DNA of 64,000 nt. Source: Thuidium tamariscinum (Eukaryota > Streptophyta > Bryopsida > Hypnales > Thuidiaceae). This document shows positions 25,001 to 38,486 of this stretch, piece after piece. The notes under the pieces were generated by a model. It was not told the origin of the DNA. It saw nothing but the letters and a program-made list of their open reading frames with translations, and did no database searches. Numbering within the stretch: position 1 is the stretch's first letter; each line of letters begins with the position of its first letter. Location of the stretch: positions 23,516,501-23,580,500 of the forward strand of contig OX344754.2 in NCBI GenBank assembly GCA_947034885.2, written 5' to 3'. The position numbers were made by a program, and so were the translations under genes.

Positions 25001-26428
25001 TAACTTCTCCCCTTAGCTCCCTGTTTTGTTCTTCTGTAATGTCCCGGGGGACACTCTTGAGTACTTGTCTATGAGCTGTCCGTACCTCCCGACTGTCCGA
25101 CTGCTCCGTATATAACTGCCTGTAATAGCTGGTCAACGCCTCCGTCTTCTCCCTTTGGTTTGTTAACATCTGTCCCTCCACTCTCAGCTGAGATATCACC
25201 GTTTTTTTAGAGTCTTTGAAGACATTGAAGAATTCCTTCGTGCATCGTTCCCCCTGCCTCATCCATCTAGTTGAAACCCTGTGGTACTGATCGTCTAATT
25301 TCTCCAACGTGATGTTTTGAAGCTCCGTTTTCACTGCGTCCAACTAGCTCCTCGCTCGGGTGTCCCAGGGGCTCTCCTACACTCTGATCTCTGCGTCTTT
25401 ACATGACCTGATCGCCCTGTTCTTTGCGCTAAATTTCCGCACTCTGCGTTCCTTTTGGATTCGTATGGCTTCCTCTCTTGTGCGGCCTTGAGCATCCTCA
25501 AGCCACTGTCCCCATGCAAAATCTCCTTCCGGACGCCCCTGCCCTTTCCAGGCCTTGACTAGTCTCGCCCTGGCCTCCTCCGATTTCAGCGTATGGAGCT
25601 AAAACACCCCCTGTCTTTTTGCGGCTTCCTATGGGGAAAGATCTTAAGTTGCACCGGCGCATGATCTGAGATCTTTGAATGTAGATGCACCGTGATCTTC
25701 CCGCCTTATAGTGCGAGCTCCTTCGAGAGGTATAGTCTGTCTATCCTCGTCTATCTGTGCTGCTTGCCATCCTTGTTATTATCCCATGTGAATCTGAGGT
25801 TTGTGGTTTTGTAAATGTGGTCGGAAGCCCATGAGTCCTCCAGCCTGTAGTAGTTTAGCAGTCTAGTCCATGCGGATTTTTCACATTGGTTGGGAGTCGT
25901 GTACTTCTGGAAGCTTCCCAACTTGTCCTCCTCTGATTCCACCATATTAAAGTCACCTGCTAGAATGTAGTAATCCCTTGGTATATCCTCGTCTACAAGT
26001 TGATTCCACAACTCAATTCTTTCGCCCATTGTGGTTGGGCTGTAAACGTTTATCACCGTGAGCACCTCCCGTGAGTGCGTTTGTAGTGTGATGAACTGAG
26101 GCCTGCCTTCCATCAATAGCGTTTGCTGTTTTACCCTTCCGGCGAGCTGCTTCGATACCAAAATTGTTGTTCCTGCCCTCCATCGAGCTACAGCCCCTAC
26201 GCATTTAATGGCTGGGTTCCAGCTCTAGAGTCCTCCTGAAAATGGTAAACTGTGGCATCTCCGGTTACACTACGCGTCCGAGAGCCAATGTTCCTGTAAG
26301 AGTATAATTCCGGGTTGCTCGTCCATTCTCTCAAAAAGGCACCTGATATGGACTTGTTTCGGAGCACCACGGGTACCAATACTTGCCCCTCGGACATTAA
26401 GTGTGGCAATATTAAGTTGTAAATCCAT
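22100..26428 (-). pseudogene. LINE ORF2: endonuclease, reverse transcriptase, zf-RVT
   Basis: ATG at 26428 opens with IATLNVRG, the start of an APE-type endonuclease; ILLQEHWLSD and LAGDFNMVES follow (~26280 and ~25970). Reverse transcriptase occupies ~25350-24190: IPKGGDATLIKNFRPIALLS, LLLDFEKAYDRI and RQGCPLAPYLF are clear. The catalytic box reads SFANDAS instead of F/Y-A-D-D, so the first Asp is Asn. A zf-RVT motif, CPSC with HLF-stop-EC, lies at ~22590. Stops sit where Trp or Gln is expected (TGG to TAG, CAG to TAG), and frameshifts are present. Confidence 0.85.
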
Positions 26429-26441
26429 GTATTGGCTTGGT

Positions 26442-29400
26442 TTATACCTCCTCCATGGCTACATCCGTAGCCGCAGGGGATTCGTCACTAGATGGCGGCA
26501 CTGAGCTTCCAGTAGTTCTCAGCTTTTTGGATTTGGGGTGCGGCGAAGCCTGCTGCCTCGGCTGCCAGTCCACAAGTTTGGCTTCCTGTGAGTATAGTCC
26601 TGCCCAGTCCTGAAGCAGAGCGTTGGCTTTCGCCCTCCTACTCCTTGATGCTAACTCCTTCATATTCTCCGCATTGACCCACAAAAGCTGAACACTCTTG
26701 AGACACCGAGCTTTGATCGGGCTCTCATCACTGCCATGAGGGTTAATTCCTAAGCGTGACCCAGCCTGTCCCACTTGCCAATCCAGTGGACGTAGTTCCA
26801 GTCTTGGATCTTGGGGGGTTTCTTGATCGTATCCTTGACGTGTACCCTAAGTGCCGCCAAGATGGTCTCCTTAATGGCTTCCTCCGTCAGCTCGTCCTCC
26901 TTAAATTCCATGCTCAAGGGGCCTGGAATCGAGATGGAAAGGTCCTGTTTCTGAGCTAGAAGCACCTCCTGATCATCCTCCTTTAACTTGTATATTACTG
27001 GCCAAATTGATAAAAATTTCTGCCTGGTGTCTATCTCTCTTGCTAGGTAAATGTTGAAGGCACGCTCCATCTGCTCCTCCCTCCATGCGCTCCACCATTC
27101 CTCCGGGATATGTGAGGAAGACCTGGTTTTTCTTTAGCCTTGGGCTGACTCTCCCTTCTGCTGCTCCGAGTTTTGCACTTCCTTATGAAGCAACGTCTTC
27201 GTGTATGTCTTCATCTGCTCTTGTTGCAGCTTGTCAGCCGCGAACTTCATACCCAGGGGAAGAAAATCAATTTCCTTCCAAGCCCCCTCCTCACCAAAGG
27301 GATTGGATGGAGGTTTGCTTGGAACCTACTCCCTGGTTTCCACTATCGGGAAGGTTTGTTTGGTTCGCCACGTTGGGTCCGCTTCTAGGATTCACCTTAA
27401 AGTCCAGGATCCAGCATGACCTTCCCTGAACGTATCTGGGACTTGGCCCTCCTGCAAGCTGAGGCCTCCTGTCTTCATTTGGGTGGGCGTGCCTAAAGCC
27501 TCCCTATCTCCTTCAGAACTGTCTATGGTTAAGGCTTGAGTCTCTGCCAGCCCCTGTCCCTTATCTGCTCCAAGTTCCAGGGTACCTCTGGGGCTATCTC
27601 CCCTCCTGTTGAGTTCCAGGGTGCCGGGCTTAGAAATCTCCTCCACTTCATTGCTATGTACAGATCTGTTGTCTATGGAGCTGGTTTTGGAGTTGGACCA
27701 GTCCTCTATCGGGTCCGACTCTATAATCTGTTTATTGCCTATCCTTGCTCCTAGCTCTTTTGTCTCCACAGTTGTCTTCCTCGGCGCTCCGAGGTCAAGG
27801 GTGCCCTCTTTCCCCCGGGGCTCCTTGTGCGCGCCAAACTCCAGGGTACTTCCCGTTTGTAGCCTCTATAGGTTGCTCTTCTCCAACCCTAGTCCTCTCG
27901 TCTGTTGCCCTATTTTGGGGGGTGTAGCCACTTGTTTAATGCATTATACCTCCTTGGGGGTTGTCTTGGCTACCCTGTCTATAATAACTTGTAAATTCTC
28001 CCTGACTGCTCCGCTGGATCTATCTCCCTTTTGTGCGCCGCGCTCCAGGGTGTTGCCGACTGAATCTCCTTGCCCTGCGCCTTGGGGTTATTTACCCTTA
28101 TTACTCTGTCCAGGTCCCATACGCTTGGCCCTCAGCTCCATTTCTCTCACAAACTCTGTCGATTTTACCAACACCTTAACTTGTGCCTGCGCCTTCTCTC
28201 CCTTGCTGATCGTGTCTCCTCCCTTGGGCTGAGATTCCTGCGGTTTATGTCCTTCCCTGCCTCCCAAGCTCTTCTATTGTTTTTCCAATGTTTGTATCTT
28301 CTGGGATTCGGACCGCGTGCGGACTCTAGGCAGGGAATTCTCCAGTACCTCCCGTTGTGTGTTGGCTGCCGCCCTGTCTTCGCTGTGTGTCGGAAGTTCC
28401 AGGGTAATGCCGCGCTATGTAGGTTTCTCCGCTTGCGTGTTGCTGGTGTGCGCCCTGGAGTTACCTCTGTCTTCTCTGTTGTCGACTTCTCTGTTGCTGG
28501 GCCCCCTCCCCCGCATCTTGGTGAGCCCGTATCACCACCTGTCTTTTCCGGTCGACCCTGATCCTGCTTCGCCCTCCACTGTGCTCAGGCTTGGCTGCCT
28601 GGTCTTGTCTTTTTCTTTTTCTTTGCTCCCACCGTCGTGAAGCCTTCTTGGTCATTTGTTCCTGCTTCTCCCTCGACATTCGCCTCGCTCTCTTTCCTTT
28701 TCTTCTGTACTGGGCTGTTGAGTGGGCAATTCATGGCACTGTGCCCGAATTTTCTGCATCTGTTACATTGATTCGGCAGGCCCGAGTAGCTCACTTCCTA
28801 TGGGATGGTCTTGATTTTTGCATTCTCTCCCACAAATAGAATGCAAATACTTCTTGGGAGCTTGCCAATCTCCGGAACCTTAATGGTTATTAGCAAGCCG
28901 CCTGGTCTTTTCCAAGCCAGCTCCTTGTTTTCAATTACCAGGACCTCTCCAATCAATTTGGCTAGAGTACTCAGCCATTCATCCGTTTGAAATACCGAAT
29001 CCAGACCTAGGAACTGGATTCTTATGATATAGCCTGAATCAATCTCCCTGAATTGCGTTTCCTGCGTGAGACTACGTCTCCACGGAAAGAGTTGAATCGT
29101 TTTGCTTTCGCTCTCCACAGATCTGAGACAGGTGGCCCCAATTGCTACCTCCTTGGATTCAAATTCAGCTCAGAGAAAACCTCTTGCGAGGTTCTGAACT
29201 GCTCTGAGTTTTTGCCCGAAGCGAGTTGTCATCAATTTACTAATGAAGGCATAGCCTGGGGATTGCCCTAAGACTCTCTCCAACACCATACGTGAGTGGA
29301 TTTCCTCCTACGCGCTCCTAATCGACTCAAGCTACTCTGGTGTGAGCTACAGTTCCAACTTCCAGTCTTTGTCGATGACTGGATGGCTGTTCTCCCCAAC

Positions 29401-29604
29401 CTTGTCTTTAGGTGGTGAATTAGGGTTTCCTGTTTGCCCTTCCTGGCGGGTTAGGGTTTGGGTCGACAGTGAAGCCTCCCGCACCCCTGCTTCACCCATG
29501 TTTGTATCCAATTTGGATGTTGGTGCTAATGTGACACCCTCAGATGCACACCAGCCCGCTCCAACTTCATCCAGGAGAGTTATCATCTCCGTATCCTCCA
29601 TCAC
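26442..29604 (-). pseudogene. LINE ORF1 (gag-like, DUF4283 plus CCHC knuckle)
   Basis: Starts near 29604 (MMEDTEMITLLDEVG). A DUF4283-like RNA-binding region spans ~29300-28800 (LGQSPGYAFISKLM ... GLLITIKVPEIGKLPRSI). A zinc knuckle CNRCRKFGHSAMNC (C-x2-C-x4-H-x4-C) is at ~28765-28720, followed by a Lys-rich stretch. A long linker (28480-27550) carries repeated TLE(L/F) motifs. The C-terminal part ends at 26442, 13 bp before ORF2. Broken by stops and frameshifts. Confidence 0.75.
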
Positions 29605-30150
29605 TTCCTCGGTGACAGAAACCCTTAGGGTTTACAATTCCGTGCAAATGAACAATGGCCGCAACACAAAGAACGAGCCTGTAGTTTTAATACCTGCAGA
29701 GCAAGTATTGTAGCCCAGAAAGGAACCCCAAACAAATCCGAAATAGCAGAAAGTTTCGAAAAATGCTACCCGCAACCGTATACTCCGAGACCAAACCCTA
29801 ACCCTAGGGTTTCCACAATACTTCACGGGGGTTTGTGCACAATCAAAAATACCTGTACGCTACTGGAATACAACAGCGCACCATACTTTTAACCTCTGGG
29901 CTGCCCGGCCACTTTCGTACGCGCTCCCAAACTCCAGATATGACTCCGGAACCGCGACGCACACAAACTGAGCCGTAACTACCCCGAGACTCCACCAAAA
30001 CCTATGAGACTTGGTTCTCTGCGACTCTCCCGCTCTCTCGCAGCCAATGCCGTGGAAGCGCCTAGAAAATCACTCAGAAAACTACAAAAATCACTCGATT
30101 CTGGCCAGGTGTGCCCTCTCCGCAAAGTGCGGAAACCCTAGGCGAAAAAA

Positions 30151-33100
30151 TAAAAGTTTTGATGCTCTGCTTGTTGCCTTTTTTGAAAAATTGATTTTAC
30201 CTCGAGCTATGCTTTACTTCGTGAAAATTTGCTAACAGAAACACATGTGTGCGTAGTTGCTTTTTGGGAGGCGTGAATTGTTTGTATCTGCGTGCAGCAC
30301 TTTGTAGCAGCTAAACGTTTGAGGTTATTTTTCGATCATGCAACTAGTTTCCAGAGTCGGGAATTCGGAATGATATGTGGCATGGAACGACAACAGCGTT
30401 ACCGTAGGTCAAGTCATATATGTGTACCTGTATACTATCCATGATGTACTCCTCTTTGCTCTCAGTAAAGGCATCATCAAATCATCACATATAAACTATT
30501 TTTGTTTAGCTAATAAGTGATTTGAGTAGCAAGAGCAATTTTAGGGGAGTTTTGGTAGAATTTTACTCCCGCACCCTCATCTTGGTGAATGGAAGATATA
30601 GTTTCTAACTCTCTTCAAGTTTGTGTTAACCTTTTGACAAACTTGCAGAATTTTAATCCATCAATCATTGGAGACAAAGAATGGGAGGCAAGTAGGTTTG
30701 AATGGAGAAAGCATAGAGGAAAGAATGCATAACATAGCTAGAAATGAATGATTTATCTTCATAGTATTGCATAGAAGTCAAAAATTGTTTTTTTTAAACC
30801 ATGTCCAATGAAGATGAGAGGGAATGGAAGTGAAATATTTTCTTATGAAATATGTGTGATATGAAGTTTTGCTATGTGCAAGAGAAATTGTCCATGCATA
30901 GCACTATATTACCAAAATGAATGAAATGATATCTAGAAATGCATCCAAAATTGAACAAACTTTTGCTTAATAGTAATTTTAATCATGTGTTACAATTGTA
31001 ATATTTAAACCACAGGTTTGAATGTCTCTAAAGTAGATCAACTTTGATTGTAAATTTCAAAATAACCATTTTGGTATGTTTGTCTTCTCTTAAGATAATT
31101 TTTAAATCTATATTATTAAATATATTTCTCATTTGAACCTTCGTTTTTGGTCAAAATTTCAAATTATTCTAATATACATTATGATTGGTATAGTTTTATT
31201 TTTAGCATTAAAATTCTTTAAAATCACAATAACTATTCTTATTCCTTCAAAAATTCTAAAAAGGAAATCCATAGTCAATAGAAAATAAATTTTTCACAAA
31301 AAAGTTTGTATCAATTATATAAAAGGATAAAATTAGCATAATAGTGGAATTTGACTTAAAATTCATTGGCGACAATAATTTGGGTGTGAAAAAACAAAAA
31401 TTAAAAATTAATAAACCTTCGCCCAACTCTCCATTACTACTTAAAATTTTTGAAAAATATTTATACTACTTTGAATGTTTTTGCCATATTTACAAATTTA
31501 TTTCTATATTTTGCTATAAAATTATTACAATGACAATTTTCACAAAAAAAAAAAAAAAATTCTACAATTGCACACAATTCATCATGTCATGCAATATGAA
31601 TATAAGATTGATATATGAACACAATTTAAAAGGCTAAATTTAATTGAAGCATGATGTTTAACCATTTTACATTAGATTTGGCCCTTAAAGGATTAATTTA
31701 AAAACTAATGTGATGTAAGGGAGAGCCATTTATAACCAATCATTTAAGGTATTTTAGACATGATCTAGTGTAGCACAAGACAAAGCAAATATTTTCAGAG
31801 GTACAATGAAAGAAATGATGGGATTGCAAAAGCATTTATAATTTTTTGCATAAATTGAAATTATTAAAAAATTTGAAAGATGAAAAGTTTACTAGACCTA
31901 TAGCTAATCTCTAAACTCTTTTAATTCCAATCATTCAAAAAATTGCTTTACAATTCACTACTTTCTACCTTCTTGTACACTATTTTGGAACTTTCTACTT
32001 CATGTGTCATGAACTTTTAGTTCCAACTTTGAAAAGAAAAAAAAAAACATTCTAGCCTAATTTGGAAATATATCAATCTATAATGGTCGAAAATGGATGA
32101 TGGTTTGACCATTTCATACTAAATCTAGTTCTTTAGGAATTAACCATAAAGTGCTTCTACATCTATGTTCTATATGATGAACAAAGATTTCAAGGGAATA
32201 TATAGTTCAACAAACTTCTCATTCATCCAATGTAATACTTGAATCTCAAAAAGACACCTTCTTTAATGATCAATTTTATGAAATTTTTGTATATAATATT
32301 TAGTACAAAGCTAAGGGAAGGTGTTCTAAATGAGACTCAACTCTAAAAGGGACTTCTAATATAGAGGTAGATTTTACTCACTTGAATGTACCAAAAAATG
32401 TACATTTGAAGATAAAGTTGCTTTTAGAAACCACTGCCTTTCAACTTCGGAAATTCATAACTAATGCCACTAAGGTCCAAATAATATGAAATGATTTGGG
32501 TTGGATGCCAATTCCATTTTTCTTCCTACAAAAATTTACTAAAAATTGTTTTATAGACTTTAGCTTCCCCCCAAATGCAATCAACTCTGAAAAGGTCACT
32601 TTAACAACACCTTCATAAACAAGAATGTAGAATAGTTCAAAAAAAGATTGAAGTGTTTAGAGGTTAATTTCAAAATCAATATTAAGGTATCACAAGTCCC
32701 TATTGTGACTAAACTTTAAAAAAATATCTATTGTTGTGATTACTAATGTAAGAACAATCCCCTTCCATTTTCAACAATGGGAAGCATTAATTTATTGTAA
32801 GTCCCCTTTGCTATTCACAAAAGAAAGTAATATTTTTTTGTAATCCAATAAATGGGATGCAATGACCAAAAGTACCAACTGTGGACTTTTCTACAAAACC
32901 ATCACTTAAAATTCAATTTATGCCACCTCTAACAAGCACATCAAATTATGACAAAAAAGAAACTCAATATTTGACGATGACAACTTTACACCTAACGCAT
33001 GGCAAAGATGAGGTTCAACACACGGTTGATATTCTCACCAAACACATAGCTATCATCAAAGCCTTCTATCTTAGAGAAGGTCACATAACTCTCCAATTTT

Positions 33101-33600
33101 AGTTAAGAAAAAAAATACAAGAATGAAGAATGTAATCAAACAAAAAACTACAATAAACACTCAACAAGAAGCTGCCTCCCTATTGCATTATCTGGTTTTC
33201 CATAAGATCCTACTCCAAATTCATAACATGTAGCTTCAATCAATGCAAAGCCTCCGTCTCAGTCTAGAGTCAATCAGGACAAATACACAAGATGAAAGAG
33301 AGTACTTTAACCATAGAAAAAGAGAGGATACAGAAAGAATGGATCGAAGAATGGAACAAACAGTTACACACTCAAATGCAATTACAGTTACCGCATTATT
33401 TACAAACAAATCCACTTGCTTATAAAGCTCAGCGGAAGAATCTTCTCTTCTGCAGTGAACACCTTCCCTAAATTATTCAGGACAAAAACTTGCAATAACA
33501 AGACATAAATGTAGGTTCTAAAATTGCAATTTGCGTAATCCGTCCGCAACATAACTTGAATGATAAACCAAAACGTAACTTAAAGGAAGCCCAAAACCAA
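30151..33600. other. AT-rich intergenic DNA
   Basis: No gene recognised. Short stretches near 31640-31705 and 32070-32150 (GATGGTTTG, then ...GGATTAA / GGAATTAA) resemble the ends of the candidate element at 5885-6284. The frame at 32881-33102 has no recognisable similarity. Confidence 0.55.
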
Positions 33601-33673
33601 TGCGACAAATGTCGTCACAAGGGCTCCATTCGAAGCGATGAATTTTTTTTCCCTCCTCTTTCCGAACTAATGG

Positions 33674-36600
33674 TTAGTCGCTATCATGGCCATTTGCGCT
33701 AAACCCTCCCATTTTCTGTGAGTGCGAGTTCTGACGCCGACGGTTCATCACCTCTGTGCGTGCCTTGCTGACAATTGAATTAGGTGACTGAAACAATCTC
33801 TGCAAATACAACGACGGCGACGTATAAGAACAGTAGCTTGACCCATGCCAAACGCTTGGAAGTAGTGGAGAGAGTCTTGTGCATAGGACCAAGCATTGGA
33901 CTGGTACCTAGCGATTCCATGCAGAACGACCATGGTGATCATAGACAAATCATTGATCATATTGTGAAACTCAATAATTCAGATGAGACCAAATTCTATA
34001 TTGACCAATCACTAGAATTAATGCAGAATATTGCATATGTTGGTCCAAGAATGTATAAAACTGGACAGAAGAAAGACCCACGTGGCAAACTGCTAGAAAA
34101 ACATGAAGCCCCATTTGCGCTTCTTGGTTTTTAAGGGTCAAGCGAAACCCTGCCAAAGCATGAGACAAAACAAGAATGTAATCGAAAGTAAGTGGTTGCC
34201 AAACCTTTTGTTTCGTTGAAAGGGATTTGCGCTTCTCGGCTTGTGGTACGAAGTCAAAGATATCATGCAGCAGCTCATTTCCCTGGTTCAGTCAGGTTCA
34301 CCGTAAGCAAAACTAATGGATGTATTACAGAGGAAAATGAATCGAAACAGTAATTTCAGAGGGAAGAAGTCCAACATTCGATCTTTACACATAAACAACA
34401 TGACTATCAACAAAATTCGAAAATTTCCTGGCATAAGATAGGTGATGTAGTGCTGCTCATGTCACCAATAATCAAATTACTAAAGACACTGAGAACTGCT
34501 CATAAAGTGCGGAAAGAATCACTTACTTGCATATGAGTCTGAAAGCCCTCACCCAAGAAGTGCCGGATAAAATTCAACTGCAGTCACAAAAATACACGCA
34601 TTAACTTTGTACAAGCCAAGAAAATATTGGATGAGTTTAAGGGACAAATAAGCAAGATGCAAGCAATATCAAATGAATATTGAGCTTTTAAAACACTTAA
34701 ATTTATAGTAAACTGCCCCAAAGCAATGTCATTACGTAAAACATCCACTACCTGTGTAATCTCAGTCCAGGAATTGAACTTCAAGGTATTTCCTGCAGGC
34801 AGCTTCACAGAGACCTGAGGAGCCACACCATTCTGCACCACACAACATTTTAGATCAAGTATTGCTGTACATTCACAACATATTCTCATAAACGTATCTC
34901 CTTGCTGGTAACTATAACAGGTGCACTAAAAGAGCGAGAGCATAATTCTCACTCAGATTAGATTGTTTCAAGACTTTTAGACGACGCCATAGGGAGATTG
35001 ATCATGGGGAGACAAGACAAATATGATGCAATTCATGTACAGGCAATATTGACTCACAAGAACGCCTCTCATAATTGAGATACCAAAGCATGACAACCTC
35101 TTACAAATGACAGGATCAGCTATCCAGAAGAAGGGACTGACCTCAATAGAAGCAAGAAGTTCTCGGAATGAACTACGTTGCACAGCCCGTTCCTTCTTCG
35201 GTTGACCTTTCCCACCAGCATGCACAGACAAAGTCTTCATCTGCTCAACCACCTCATCCTCTGGTATTGTAGCTCTCGCCACCTGAAATTGAATAAACAG
35301 ACACATTCAAAGTCTCGTACTACAGCACTTCCAAAAAGAAGTAATCTACGTCTGCATACCCAGAGTCACCAGCTGAGATCCAACGAACCTAGAGCTGTAG
35401 AACTTACATTCAAACGTGAATGAGATCACTGTGATACGACCAAAAAAATGGCATATACTTACACTTGAAATTGGCGGAACTTCATCATCATCAGAATCCT
35501 CAGCTTCTACTTCTGCAGATGCTGAAGTATCTGTCAACTCATAAAGCAAGGCAATTGCTTCTCCTGCAGCAGTTCTCAAACCCAAGTCATCGTTTTTCAA
35601 CAAGCCTGATAGAACTGGAAGACTCCTGTTGAAGATAAATCACAAACTTTCAGTAATCGCCAACTATAAGACATAGACAGATCAAAGATACAGCACCTTT
35701 CTATCTAGGTTGGTTGAGTAGAAGCATAACAATATTTCAATAGACATAAGACTGGTGCAAGAACACAACATCGTAAAAAGAATATTCCCATGATTCAAGA
35801 GGGGGGTCCTTGTGATTATAGTGATATCATAAACCCATCGATTGCACACAACAAAAATTTACAGGTGGCTCAGTTTGTGAACTTACGATTGAAGATGACG
35901 GGAAGAGACCTTTTGAGAATCCACCGTGGATAGCAACAAAGCCCAGGCCGCAATAGCAGATACCTTCACCGGACTTGGGGGGAAGTTGATTCCAGTTTTC
36001 TGCATATTGAACAAACCGAAATACGTTTATATTAAGAAGGGAGACAAAAAAAGAAAACTGAATGATGCCCTCACTGATGCTCAAAGAAAAAACCCACAAA
36101 CAAACTTTGCGGTATAGCATGCCCGAAACTGACAACACAGACTATAGCATGCTCATAGGTTTGTATCCAATTTATCACATACCTGATCTTCTGGACTGTG
36201 CCTGTGATTGATGATGGACCAGAGAAGTTCCAAGGTAGCTTCTGTGGACTCCAGATCCGCAGCTCCAATAAAGGCAAGAGCCCCCAAAGTCTCAAGAGCC
36301 TGCAGTATGCCAGCGAGTCAAGTGAGTATTGCGAAGTATGTTGGCAATAGGGAGTTTGTAGACTCGTTCTTCACCTCTGAAACTATATGACGTAATATTT
36401 AGGCATAAAATTGCAAGTGCAATGATGCAAATCATAATCTTAAAAAAATTGCAAGAGAGTTTTACTAATGGAGAAACGATGAAAGATAATGCACTTACAG
36501 AAGAACGAGCAGCAATAGAGGGCCCAACCCTAGCCACTTTCCATAAGTGCGGTGTAGCATCTGACAATATACTTTTAGCACTGTCTCCCGCTCCAACTGT

Positions 36601-38486
36601 GAAGGTCAAAAGACCTACACAGTATTGCACAGAAGTCAGCGTACCAGCTCTAAAAATAATTGCAACTAAACAAAGGACTCGATAACAAGCAAGTTTTGGT
36701 GATATAAAGCACATGTTGCTACAACGTAAACATGAAAATTAACCTTTAGAGATCACATGCCCAGGAATTTGCACTGCATTGATGTGCATCTATAGTCTCA
36801 TCAACTGAAAACAAAGCAATACAGTTCATAAATGTCTCCTAGAACAAGTGGCAATGCTTTCACGTAGTATAAGAACTGACCAAGTGCACGAGCTCCCTGA
36901 GCAGTCTCAGGTCCAGATCCAACCTTGATTGAGTTGATAAACCTGTTTGAAAGCGTTTCACACCTGCATCGAGCCAGGAAATTTGGGTAAGCATTGATTG
37001 TGCATACTACATGAAAAAAGTTCCAATACCTAACTACTGCTGGTCGTCTCCTCTGCCATTGGAGTATCATGAAACTCACTGCATCTGATTTATCACATTG
37101 ATTCTACAAGAGAAAGAAATCAAAAGGTTCAAGTATAAACTTACTGGTCCTCTGCAAATTCAGTCAAGACCGAGCTGGTGAAAGCATTTATCAAACCCTT
37201 CAACCCTGCCTCCCGCATAGATGCCCTGTAACACACATTAATCATATCAAACGACAATTAGATGCATATAAAAATGTCTGGTATTGATATAACACCTTTC
37301 AATGCAAGGCAGATGCCAATTCCACCTGCCTTATCAAACCATCAATTGATCATCTCACCCAATGCCATCCAAGTAGCCACCTCTCATACAAGGTTTTTAA
37401 ACCTTTTAGGACCCGATCGACCAAACTGGTGGCTTCCGTCAGGTTGAAAGCAGCCTTAATTCACTCTAAGAACAGATTTCAAACATCTAAGTTCCATTGA
37501 ACACTTCACAGTCTCCCAAAGCAAATGATGCAAGTCGAAATGAGATCTTCCTCAAAATCAGTTTACATAGTCGTCCAATACGCAGAATAAGCAGTCTAGT
37601 GCATAGTTTTGGGAAAGACATCATGGTGAGATTGGAAATTCAGAACTAGGTCGATACAACTCCAAGAATTACGAAACAGAATTGCACTCGCTCTCGGCAA
37701 TAACGACAAAAATCAATCTTCACCATGTGCACATCCATATTTACAAGGTTTAAGGGAACTTACAATACTAAACCCGAACTTTCAGATCAAGGTTTCTCAA
37801 GATAATTGCATGATACAAGTAATTGAAAAAAATTGCATCATCAGTTAGCAAAACACACTCTGGCGTTATCATACCTCTTCTGATAGAGAGCTTCCACAAA
37901 CTGATCCATCAACGTGCTTTCATCATCCCCGACTTCTTCGGTTTCGGGGGCTCCACCGAAATCTGACGACGACACGGTTGATGTGGTGCTCATCATGTCA
38001 TCGTCCGTGTAGTCGTCTGCCCGTGCAGACTTACGGTCCTTTCTGTCTGAAAACCACAATAATACATCACAACCCTAGGTCAATGAAAGGGTGTGAACTT
38101 GCGAACCAAGAGGCATAAAAAGAACACATATAAGACAGAACATATAATTACGTAACTCAATGCCAATCCTGTCAGACCTAAAAAGATCTCGCGCAGACAT
38201 CCTCATCAAAAATTCCATTCAAAACTAGGATGAGAACAATTCTCTGATTTCGGCTACACTGCTAATATTTAGGTCACAGGTGGTAGCATTGTTTTCCAAG
38301 TGCTAAAACCACAAGTTCCATGCCTCAACTACTCAAATTCAGACCACAGACGAAGCACCTATTCTGCGTAATCTCCAATGTTGGGCAGCTAAATTTCTTC
38401 AAAAGAATAGAATTCAATACATATCGTCCCACTTGCGATTCAAAACGGAGAGGAAAAGGAAGGCCACAATGCTTACTTTTACCCAT
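33674..38486 (-). CDS. Interferon-related developmental regulator (IFRD/SAT32 type)
   Basis: Thirteen exons: 38486-38477, 38046-37875, 37225-37145, 36963-36881, 36614-36499, 36299-36183, 35999-35887, 35625-35463, 35282-35142, 34832-34752, 34577-34527, 34282-34205, 33799-33674. They total 1,332 nt (443 residues) with every junction in phase and GT-AG. Order: acidic Ser/Thr-rich N-terminus after MGK; IFRD domain of ARM-like repeats (STLMDQFVEALYQKR to RTAAGEAIALLYEL); IFRD C-terminal domain (NFIRHFLGEGFQTHMQ, ELLHDIFDFVP); a basic tail SKARTEVMNRRRQ. The same plan occurs in Arabidopsis SAT32 (At1g27760), linked to salt tolerance; IFRD proteins are thought to be regulatory or ribosome-associated. 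The start is fixed by the conserved MGK on a 10-nt coding exon. Introns hold AT-rich filler only. Confidence 0.93.

Larger units (their letters stand above)
22045..30150 (-). mobile_element. L1-type LINE retrotransposon, decayed
   Basis: About 8 kb in minus orientation: probable GC-rich 5' UTR (30150-29605), ORF1 (29604-26442), ORF2 (26428 to ~22100), and a short 3' tail ending with a GC-rich motif, GACGGGGCTTCGCGCCC, typical of plant LINE 3' ends. No poly(A) run or target-site duplication was found, so both ends are approximate. In-frame stops and frameshifts in both ORFs mark it as inactive. Confidence 0.85.

Noticed and set aside
27609-28232. 207-codon plus-strand frame
   Set aside because: Antisense to LINE ORF1, low-complexity Ser/Leu/Pro-rich; the minus strand carries the recognisable gag-like protein.
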